Positions 53,906 to 61,565 of a stretch of 64,000 nt of DNA are shown here, one piece after another. The notes below the pieces were generated by a model. It did not search any database and was not told the DNA's origin. It worked only from the letters and a program-made list of their open reading frames with translations. Position 1 is the first letter of the stretch, and each line of letters begins with the position of its first letter. A program made the translations under genes and the position numbers. The DNA comes from Crocinitomicaceae bacterium (GTDB taxonomy: Bacteria > Bacteroidota > Bacteroidia > Flavobacteriales_D > Crocinitomicaceae). The DNA is taken from contig JAMLHA010000008.1 in NCBI GenBank assembly GCA_023957475.1, positions 1 to 64,000 on the forward strand, in the 5' to 3' direction.

Positions 53906-55231
53906 ATGTTCAAGTTTCTTCAAGAACAAAAATATTGGGTAAGTGTGCTTCTTTTTGGAGCAATAATTAGCAGTTATGCACAAAAACAACAACCGCTGAA
54001 TCACTACTCTTATCCCGATTTTATTCGTCAAGATACCGCCCTTTGTTCCATCTATGATTTTGTAGATTTTTCTAAAAACAACTACGCTTTTTATACAGAA
54101 GATAGTCCCAATTTTGAATATTTATACCACCAAATGGATTCCATGATTCGGTTTCAAGACCGAAAGTTGAATTTCTACCACATTGGAGGTTCTCACGTAC
54201 AAGCTGACATTTATACCAATGATATACGGATGTTTCTGCAAACAAATTTCACGGGTTTACCCGGCGAAAGAGGATGGGTTTTTCCATTGAATTTGGCCGG
54301 AACAAACAATCCAGGGAGTTACCGTTTTAGTTCGCCGTCCAATTTTAGAGGTTACCGAATTGTTGGAAACAAGGATAAAACAATTGATTTTGGAACAATG
54401 GGAGTAACAGTCATTAGTTCAGATTCTGTTGTGCAACTATCGTTTGAACACAAATACACCGTTTCAAAACCCGGATTTTGCAAGGTGCGTATCTTTCACA
54501 ACAAAGGAGAATTACCTTACGAACTCAATTTTGGTGATAACGAAATTTTGATTGCAGATGTGGTTAGAAATTATGAAATTGGCTATACCGAAATTGAGTT
54601 TACAGATAAAATAGATTCAATGAACTTGCAATTTGTTAGAACCATTCCGCAACGTTTTGAATTGGAAATATACGGTTTTCAATTTTTGAATGAAGATCCG
54701 GGTATTTCATACAATACCATCGGTGTAAATGGTGCGGGGTTGTATTCTTACCTTGATTGTGCACGATTTGAAGAACAATTGAAAACATATCCACCCGATT
54801 TTTTTGCTTTTTCTGTTGGTACCAATGATGCAAATGTTCCGTATGATCATTTTAAACCAGAAGTGTATAAAGCCAATTTAGAAAAAATAATGAACATAGT
54901 CTTGCGAGCAAACCCCAATTGTGCGCTGTTATTAACTGTTCCAAATGATGCCTATTACCGTAGAAAGTCCCTCAATAAAAATGTTGCCCGTGAACGAGAA
55001 ATGATTATTGAATTGGCTAAAAAATACAAAATGGCAGTTTGGGATTTTTATGGAGTAATGGGCGAATTGGGATCATCCAAAACGTGGATGAAGAAAAGTT
55101 TAATGCGCACAGATTTAGTCCATTTTACAGCTCCGGGATACCATTTTAAAGGAGATTTGTTTATTGACGGGTTCTTAAAATATTTACTCCAAATGAGGGA
55201 ATATTTTGATACTTCTACATCAAATTTTTAA
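53906..55231 (+). CDS. SGNH-type hydrolase, secreted (second of pair)
   Basis: 441 aa from the ATG at 53906; the in-frame TTG at 53882 lies within the previous gene. Signal sequence YWVSVLLFGAIISSYAQ. Block I reads FYHIGGSHVQADIYT, so the Ser is kept but GDS has become GGS. Block III is the full SVGTNDAN (GxND), and block V is DLVHFTAPGYHF (DxxH). Tandem with the preceding SGNH gene, with which it is probably co-translated and shares a substrate. Confidence 0.82.
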   Translation: MFKFLQEQKYWVSVLLFGAIISSYAQKQQPLNHYSYPDFIRQDTALCSIYDFVDFSKNNYAFYTEDSPNFEYLYHQMDSMIRFQDRKLNFYHIGGSHVQADIYTNDIRMFLQTNFTGLPGERGWVFPLNLAGTNNPGSYRFSSPSNFRGYRIVGNKDKTIDFGTMGVTVISSDSVVQLSFEHKYTVSKPGFCKVRIFHNKGELPYELNFGDNEILIADVVRNYEIGYTEIEFTDKIDSMNLQFVRTIPQRFELEIYGFQFLNEDPGISYNTIGVNGAGLYSYLDCARFEEQLKTYPPDFFAFSVGTNDANVPYDHFKPEVYKANLEKIMNIVLRANPNCALLLTVPNDAYYRRKSLNKNVAREREMIIELAKKYKMAVWDFYGVMGELGSSKTWMKKSLMRTDLVHFTAPGYHFKGDLFIDGFLKYLLQMREYFDTSTSNF

Positions 55232-55983
55232 AGACCAAACGTAAAACCAATCGTTGCACCAATAGCATTTCCTTTGTGAATGTAGGGATATGTCTTTAGG
55301 TGACTTGGTGTTAACTGGTGACGGTATTCAAATTGAATAAATCCTCCAAATCGTTTTGTGAAACTGTAATGGATTCCTGCATTAGCAACGGCAGAAATTC
55401 CAAACGTATTCACATTGTTGATGGTTTTAACTTCCGATGTGGTTGTTTTACTAAAATGGTCAACAAATTCATCGTTTTGTCGGTATTTGAATTGCATTTG
55501 AGCAACGATACCACCCCCAAATTGAAAACGCACCTTTTTTAAATCGTATTTGAAATACAATTTTAAAGGAATACCAATCCATGTATATTTGCTGGTATAA
55601 GTGTGACTTGTATCCGTGTCTTTAAAACTATATTTTTCACCATTTTGAAAGTACGAAAAACCAGCTTCCCACATTAAATACTTAGAAATATCACTGTTGA
55701 AACCAAGGTTTACACCCCATGAAGTGCTTCTTGTTTCGTTTGCTCGTTCCCCTAAACTATCGGCAAATAAAGAATTTTTGGTATTGGGTTTAAGCGTTCG
55801 GTAAGCACTTCCGTAATTGGCACTTAAAAAAGCACGCATATCATAGAAATCTTTCTCTACACGCTCTTTTTTTTCTTTTTGTTTTTTCTCTTTTTTAGTC
55901 TCATTTCCACCAATTTGGATCTGACTATATCCAAAAAAAGTTAAAATGGTGATAAAAAAGAATGATAAAAAAATATGTTTCAT
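55228..55983 (-). CDS. PorT-like outer-membrane beta-barrel protein
   Basis: 251 aa. Signal peptide MKHIFLSFFFITILTFFGYSQ, a Lys/Glu-rich linker (NETKKEKKQKEKKERVEKD), then strands of a PorT/OMP_b-brl fold (STSWGVNLGFNSDISKYLMWEAGFSYFQNG, YTWIGIPLKLYFKYDLKKVRFQFGGGIVAQMQF, GISAVANAGIHYSFTKRFGGFIQFEYRHQLTP) ending NAIGATIGFTFGL. The short basic linker is unusual. It overlaps the end of the second SGNH gene by 4 bp. Confidence 0.82.
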   Translation of the reverse strand: MKHIFLSFFFITILTFFGYSQIQIGGNETKKEKKQKEKKERVEKDFYDMRAFLSANYGSAYRTLKPNTKNSLFADSLGERANETRSTSWGVNLGFNSDISKYLMWEAGFSYFQNGEKYSFKDTDTSHTYTSKYTWIGIPLKLYFKYDLKKVRFQFGGGIVAQMQFKYRQNDEFVDHFSKTTTSEVKTINNVNTFGISAVANAGIHYSFTKRFGGFIQFEYRHQLTPSHLKTYPYIHKGNAIGATIGFTFGL

Positions 55984-56038
55984 AAATTCTTATTATCTTC
56001 ACATTAGAATTCAAAAATACCTAAAAAAACGATTATTA

Positions 56039-58924
56039 ATGGAAGCAACAGAAAAGAAAAAGAAAAAAAGCATTTTAAAACGAATATTGAAGTGGTCTGG
56101 GATTAGCTTAGTGCTACTGATTATTGCCATTATTTTAGTACCAATCTTTTTTAAAGATAAAATTAAAGATTTAGTACTGGATGAGGTAAATAAAAGCCTA
56201 ACAGCTAAGGTAGAATTGGATGAATTTGACTTAACCTTGTTGAGCACATTTCCAAATTTATCCGTACAATTGGATGGAGTTCGCCTAATAGGTACAGGAG
56301 ATTTTGAAGGAATAAAACTTGCAGATGTTAAAACGATTCGTGCAGATGTTGGTTTTTGGAATGTTCTAAAAGGAGAAACCATTTCCATTGATGCTGTTTA
56401 TTTGAAAGAACCAACTGTAGATGTACGTGTTTTGTATGATGGACGTGCAAATTATGATATTGTAAAACCCGATTCTCTTAAAACAGAAGAAGAAATCAGT
56501 GAGCCATCCAATTTTAAATTGGAGTTAAAAAAATATGCCATCGAAGGTGCTAATGTGCGATACGACGATAAACAAGGTGGACTTTATGCGAACTTGGTCA
56601 ATTTAAATCACATTGGTAAAGGAGATTTAACTGCTGCTGTTGTCGATTTTGAAACAAAAACTACGGCAGACGAAGTCACATTTCAAATGGGAGGTTTATC
56701 GTATTTGTCAAAAGTGAAAACGGATATTGTTGCCAATTTACTTCTTGAATTTAACGAAAATGCATCCAAATTCACACTAAAGGAAAATACATTTCAGTTG
56801 AATGCGTTGAAATTTGGCGTTGATGGATTCTACGAGCAACTTGCCGAAAAAGCAAACATGGATTTATCCTTAAATGCAGATAAAGCAACGTTTAAAGAGT
56901 TTATTTCATTGATCCCTGCATTTTATAGAACAGGTTATGAAGGAATGTTAGCTTCTGGCTCTTTAGCGTTACAAGCAAAAGTTAAAGGTGAATTGGATGA
57001 TAAAAACTTACCGGGATGGGATGCTGGCATAAAAGTGGCAAATGCATCTATCAAATACCCTGATTTACCTGGTAAAATTGAAAATATTGCCATTGTAGCC
57101 AATTCAAAATTTGCTGGTGGTAGCAATTTGGATAAAATGACGGTTGATGTAGATAAATTTCATGCAGATTTTGTAGGAAATACACTTGATGCAACATTGA
57201 AAATGAGAAATGTGATGTCAGATCCAGCGTTGAAAACAACTATTTTGGCAAAAGTAGATTTAGCAACTCTTGGAAAAGTAATTCCACTTACCGAAGGTGA
57301 AACTTACAATGGTAAATTAGATGCAAATGTGAGTTTGGATGGTAAAATGAGTTACATCGAAAAAGAAAATTACGAGGCATTCAAAGCACTTGGAACTCTT
57401 AATTTGAAAGATTTTAAATACGTTTCTCCAGAATTGACACAAGATGTTCAAGTAAATGAAATGCAATTCAAATTTGCTCCTCAATACTTGGCTCTTGAAA
57501 AATTGGATGCAAAAACAGGTAATTCGGATTTTGCTATGAATGGAACCATTGATAACTACATGGGATACATTTTTAGAGATGAATTGTTGAAAGGTAAGTT
57601 TGCGTTTAATAGCAATAACTTAGATTTAGACCAATTGATGAATATTGTTCCTTCTTCTGGTGAAACAACAGAATCAACAACGGAGCAACCAAACACAAGC
57701 GAATCAGGTTTTGAACTCCCAGGAAACATTGACTTTGCGTTGAATACATCTATTAATAAATTGAAATTCAATGGAATGGATGCTGATAACGTGAATGGTG
57801 CTGTAACATTGAAAGAAAAAACAGCTATTTTAAACAATTTGAACCTTACAGCAATGGGTGGTCAAATTGGGCTAAAAGGCGAATACAATACGCAAAACCC
57901 AGCAAAACCAAAAGCTTCTATTGGTTACAACTTGAAAGAATTGGATATCAAACAATTGGTTGATAATTTTGTAACAGTAGAAAAATTGGCGCCAATTGCG
58001 AAGCATGTCACTGGTAAGGTTTCCTCCAACTTTAATTTGTCAACCGATTTAACATCCAATCTTGACCCAATTCTTTCATCTGTGAATGGTTTAGGTGATT
58101 TATTGAGTTCGTCTGTAAAAATTTCTGATTTAAAAATCTTTGACAAATTAGCTGATGTAACAAAATTGGCTAATTTCAATAGTCAAACAATCAACAATCT
58201 TAAAGCCAGTTTTAAAATTGAAGATGGAAAAATTGCTGTAAACCCATTTGATATTCTACTTGGTGGCATCAAAACAACGGTTTCAGGGACCAATGGTTTA
58301 GACCAATCAATTGATTATAAATTGAATATGGTTATTCCAAAGGAAAAATTACCAAAAGAAATGATTAAATTGGTTGAACAAGCCGCTGCAAAAGTGAACT
58401 CGCTAGCTCCGAAGTTAAATCTCAATGTCATTCCTGCCCAAATTCCAATCAATGCCAATATTATTGGAACATTTACCGACCCAAAAATCACTACCAATTT
58501 CAAAGAAAAATTGATGGAATTATCTGGCAATATGAAAGATGCAGTAAAAGAAAAAGTAGAGGAAGTTGTGGACAAGGTGAAAGACTCAGTGAAGACCGTT
58601 GTAAACAACACCATTGAGAAAGGTAAGGAAGAGTTGGAAAAACAAAAACAACAAATCTTAAACACTGCTCAAAAACAAGCCGATAATGTAAAAGCCGAAG
58701 GCAAGAAAGCAGCAGATAAAATCAGAGCTGAAGCCGATAAAGGGTATGACCAAGCTGTAGCTGCGGCAGGCTCAAATCCATTGACTAAGAAAGCGGCAGA
58801 AATAGCTGCAAAGAAAGCAAAAGACGAAGCTTACAAAAAAGCGCAGCAGGCAGAGGCAGAAGCCAATAAACAAGCTGATGGAATTATGCAGAAAGCTCGA
58901 GACGAAGCAGATAAATTAAAATGA
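56039..58924 (+). CDS. AsmA-family protein with long Lys/Ala/Glu-rich C-terminal tail
   Basis: 961 aa from the ATG at 56039; the longer frame from 55946 would overlap the divergent gene. N-terminus EATEKKKKKSILKRILKW then a membrane helix (SGISLVLLIIAIILVPIFF). The body is AsmA/TamB-like beta-groove sequence (LDGVRLIGTGDFEGIKLADVKTIRADVGFWNVLKGETISIDAVYLKEP..., ending GGIKTTVSGTNGLDQSIDYKLNMVIPKEKLP). These proteins are thought to bridge the periplasm and carry lipid. The last ~125 residues are a charged helix (EKVEEVVDKVKDSVK...KKAADKIRAEADKGYDQAVAA) not usual in the family. Confidence 0.87.
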   Translation: MEATEKKKKKSILKRILKWSGISLVLLIIAIILVPIFFKDKIKDLVLDEVNKSLTAKVELDEFDLTLLSTFPNLSVQLDGVRLIGTGDFEGIKLADVKTIRADVGFWNVLKGETISIDAVYLKEPTVDVRVLYDGRANYDIVKPDSLKTEEEISEPSNFKLELKKYAIEGANVRYDDKQGGLYANLVNLNHIGKGDLTAAVVDFETKTTADEVTFQMGGLSYLSKVKTDIVANLLLEFNENASKFTLKENTFQLNALKFGVDGFYEQLAEKANMDLSLNADKATFKEFISLIPAFYRTGYEGMLASGSLALQAKVKGELDDKNLPGWDAGIKVANASIKYPDLPGKIENIAIVANSKFAGGSNLDKMTVDVDKFHADFVGNTLDATLKMRNVMSDPALKTTILAKVDLATLGKVIPLTEGETYNGKLDANVSLDGKMSYIEKENYEAFKALGTLNLKDFKYVSPELTQDVQVNEMQFKFAPQYLALEKLDAKTGNSDFAMNGTIDNYMGYIFRDELLKGKFAFNSNNLDLDQLMNIVPSSGETTESTTEQPNTSESGFELPGNIDFALNTSINKLKFNGMDADNVNGAVTLKEKTAILNNLNLTAMGGQIGLKGEYNTQNPAKPKASIGYNLKELDIKQLVDNFVTVEKLAPIAKHVTGKVSSNFNLSTDLTSNLDPILSSVNGLGDLLSSSVKISDLKIFDKLADVTKLANFNSQTINNLKASFKIEDGKIAVNPFDILLGGIKTTVSGTNGLDQSIDYKLNMVIPKEKLPKEMIKLVEQAAAKVNSLAPKLNLNVIPAQIPINANIIGTFTDPKITTNFKEKLMELSGNMKDAVKEKVEEVVDKVKDSVKTVVNNTIEKGKEELEKQKQQILNTAQKQADNVKAEGKKAADKIRAEADKGYDQAVAAAGSNPLTKKAAEIAAKKAKDEAYKKAQQAEAEANKQADGIMQKARDEADKLK

Positions 58925-58934
58925 TAATCCGATA

Positions 58935-58969
58935 AAGAAAGAATGTGGGTTTTACTTGCATTCTTTCTT
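58935..58969 (+). terminator. Rho-independent terminator of the AsmA gene
   Basis: AAGAAAGAATG and CATTCTTTCTT form an 11-bp stem around a 13-nt loop, followed by CTTTTAT, 10 bp after the stop. Confidence 0.75.
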
Positions 58970-59091
58970 CTTTTATACTCTTTTGAATGGTAATTTCAAT
59001 GAGTAATTAGAGAAATCTATTCAAGTAGCGAATAACCATTTAAATTTTTAACTAAGTTTGTGCAACTTAAAAAAAGTAAAAACACAATTAT

Positions 59092-60087
59092 ATGAGTGAA
59101 ATTAATGAACAATTCAAGCAATCTCAACAAAATATGCTTGTTTTTATATGGAAAAACAGAAAGTTAATTATTGGTTTATCCGTTTTGGGCTTTGTTGTTT
59201 CACTGGTTATTTCTTTATTGTTAACGCCAATATTTCGATCTACTGCAATTGTGTTTCCTACTGCCACAAGTACGGTGTCTTTTTCTGAGCAACGAAATGC
59301 CAAGGCTTCATCTATGGACTTTGGAGAATCTGAACAAGCTGAACAAATGGTACAAATTTTGCAGTCTGCAAGTATTAGAGATAAAATTGTTAGTGAATTT
59401 GACTTGTACAAACACTATGAAATTAAGGACAACGATCCTAACAAGCATTACAAATTAGGGAAGAAATTTGGCGATAATTTTGTGTTTGCTAGAACTCGCT
59501 ATGGGTCAATTTCCATTGATGTTTTTGATAAAGATCCAGAAAAGGCAGCTGCAATGGCTAATCGAATAGTTGATTTAATTGACACAGTCAAAAATGAGAT
59601 GATTCAACAACGTACGTCTGAAGCATACAAAATTGCGCAACGTAAAAGAGATATGTTGCAAATGGAATTAAATACCATCAGTAATCAAATAGACAGTTTG
59701 GCAAATATTGGTGTGATGAACATTGATGCTCGTGCAGGTTTGTACCAAGCGTTGGTTGATGCTAAAAATCCTGGTGAAAAGTCAGAAATAAAGCAAAAAT
59801 TGCAGATCAACGAGAAAGATGGAGCGCTGTACGATAAATTGGAGCACTTCCGAAGAGAAAAGATTGCTGCTTATGAGTTGTTCATGGCTATTTATGAGCA
59901 AACAGAATCGGATGCGCATACACATTTGAACCATAAGTTTATTGTTGAACGTGCCGTTGTACCAGATAAGAAAGACAAGCCAAAACGATTGGTAGTAGTG
60001 TTGTTGGGAACTTTGGGAACAGCTCTTTTCTCCGTTTTTGCATTGTTAGTGAGAGATAAAATTAGAGAATTGAAGCAAATTGCTTAA
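59092..60087 (+). CDS. Wzz-type chain-length determinant / polysaccharide co-polymerase
   Basis: 331 aa. Two membrane helices bracket a periplasmic coiled coil: KLIIGLSVLGFVVSLVISLLLTPIF (~residues 24-48) and RLVVVLLGTLGTALFSVFALLV near the C-terminus. The intervening region (QRTSEAYKIAQRKRDMLQMELNTISNQIDSLAN) is helical. It fits a Wzz protein without a kinase domain. It joins the O-antigen ligase-like gene by a TAATG overlap, so both serve surface glycan assembly. Confidence 0.85.
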   Translation: MSEINEQFKQSQQNMLVFIWKNRKLIIGLSVLGFVVSLVISLLLTPIFRSTAIVFPTATSTVSFSEQRNAKASSMDFGESEQAEQMVQILQSASIRDKIVSEFDLYKHYEIKDNDPNKHYKLGKKFGDNFVFARTRYGSISIDVFDKDPEKAAAMANRIVDLIDTVKNEMIQQRTSEAYKIAQRKRDMLQMELNTISNQIDSLANIGVMNIDARAGLYQALVDAKNPGEKSEIKQKLQINEKDGALYDKLEHFRREKIAAYELFMAIYEQTESDAHTHLNHKFIVERAVVPDKKDKPKRLVVVLLGTLGTALFSVFALLVRDKIRELKQIA

Positions 60088-61535
60088 TGGAATTTGTTCG
60101 AAAAAATAGCTGGATTTTATTTTGGAGTTGCTGTTATTTACTAATCGCCTCTTACCTTATTTGGAATAATCAAGAATTTTTATCGTTGTTTCCCGTTGGT
60201 TTAATCGCCATTTTTGCAGCTATTTACTATACGGAGAAAACATTTTTGGCATTAGCATTCTTAACGCCTTTATCAATTAATATAGAAAATTATACGGATG
60301 GTTTTGGATTGTTTATTCCAACTGAGCCGTTGTTATTTGGGTTTTTATTGTTGTTTATGATGCAACAAATCTATAAAAACACCCTTGTAAAAGAAGTTTG
60401 GAAGTCGCCAATTGTTTGGTTTGTCTGTTTGTATTTAGGCTGGGTATTCATTGCATCTGTTTTAAGCACAAACCCGATTGTATCTCTTAAATTTTTATTA
60501 GCGCATTTGTGGTTGGTGGTTCCGTTGTTGTTTTTTGGCCCTATCTTTTTTAGCAAACAAGAAAACAGAATACGTTTTTTGTGGTTGTTTTCATTTGGAA
60601 TGTCGATAGCGATTATTTATACGCTAATTATCCATGCACAATATGGTTTTGGTGAAAAAGAATCGCATTGGGTATCGTGGCCATTTTTCAAAGATCACAC
60701 CATTTACGGGGCAACAATTGCTATACAAACACCGTTGGTTTTTGGGCTTTATTTTTACAAAAAACATTCACCACTTGTTCAATTTATTGTTGTGACGATG
60801 ATTTTAATTAATTTATTGGGATTGTATTTTTCGCACACTAGAGCTGCTTGGTTAAGTATCATTGCTGCTTTAGGTGTTATGTTGTTAATTCGGTTTAAAA
60901 TTAAATTCAAATGGATTGCTTTGGTTGTGCTCATTGTTGGAACAACCGCATTGGCAAGTTGGACGCAAATTTCACATTATTTAGAGCAAAATAGATACGA
61001 ACATACGACAGAAGATTTTGGCGAACGTGTTCAGTCGGTATCCAACGTAACAACAGATGCTTCTAATTTAGAACGTATTAATCGTTGGCAATGTGCCATT
61101 GACATGTTTTTAGAAAAACCAATTACAGGTTTTGGTCCAGGTACTTATGCATTTGAATACGCACGCTTTCAACGACCAGAAAATTTGACGATTATATCTA
61201 CCAATTTTGGCGATTTAGGCAATGCACATAGCGAATATTTGAGTGCTCTTTCTGAAATGGGAATTTTTGGCTTGCTATTTTTTATTGCTGTGGTTGCTGC
61301 CATTTTTTATCAATCCATTACCTTGTATGTAAAATGGCCCAAAGAAGACCGAGAAAATAGAGTGGTCATTATGAGTATCATTCTTTCACTGACTACTTAT
61401 TTTACGCATGCATTTCTTAATAATTTCTTAGATACCGACAAAGCTGCAGTACCAATATGGGGAATGTGTGCCATGATTATTGCCATGCAAGCAACTTTGA
61501 GAAAAGGAATTAAAAAAACCGACTTCCATTTCTGA
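60087..61535 (+). CDS. O-antigen ligase / polymerase-like membrane protein
   Basis: 482 aa, about eleven helices. The Wzy_C region contains HTRAAWLSIIAALGVMLLIRFK (RAAWL motif) and, in the large periplasmic loop, NLERINRWQCAIDMFLEKPITGFGPGTYAFEYARF followed by NAHSEYLSALSEMGIFGLLFF. These are the conserved Arg and H(S/N)xYL elements. It starts on the last base of the Wzz-type stop codon, so translation is coupled. Confidence 0.88.
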   Translation: MEFVRKNSWILFWSCCYLLIASYLIWNNQEFLSLFPVGLIAIFAAIYYTEKTFLALAFLTPLSINIENYTDGFGLFIPTEPLLFGFLLLFMMQQIYKNTLVKEVWKSPIVWFVCLYLGWVFIASVLSTNPIVSLKFLLAHLWLVVPLLFFGPIFFSKQENRIRFLWLFSFGMSIAIIYTLIIHAQYGFGEKESHWVSWPFFKDHTIYGATIAIQTPLVFGLYFYKKHSPLVQFIVVTMILINLLGLYFSHTRAAWLSIIAALGVMLLIRFKIKFKWIALVVLIVGTTALASWTQISHYLEQNRYEHTTEDFGERVQSVSNVTTDASNLERINRWQCAIDMFLEKPITGFGPGTYAFEYARFQRPENLTIISTNFGDLGNAHSEYLSALSEMGIFGLLFFIAVVAAIFYQSITLYVKWPKEDRENRVVIMSIILSLTTYFTHAFLNNFLDTDKAAVPIWGMCAMIIAMQATLRKGIKKTDFHF

Positions 61536-61544
61536 AAGTCGGTT
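61517..61544 (-). terminator. Terminator of the T9SS protein gene
   Basis: AACCGACTT and AAGTCGGTT form a 9-bp stem. On the minus strand it is followed by a run of T, 22 bp after the stop at 61566. It also overlaps the stop codon of the plus-strand O-antigen ligase-like gene. Confidence 0.8.
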
Positions 61545-61565
61545 GATAAATGAGTGTATTTACTA

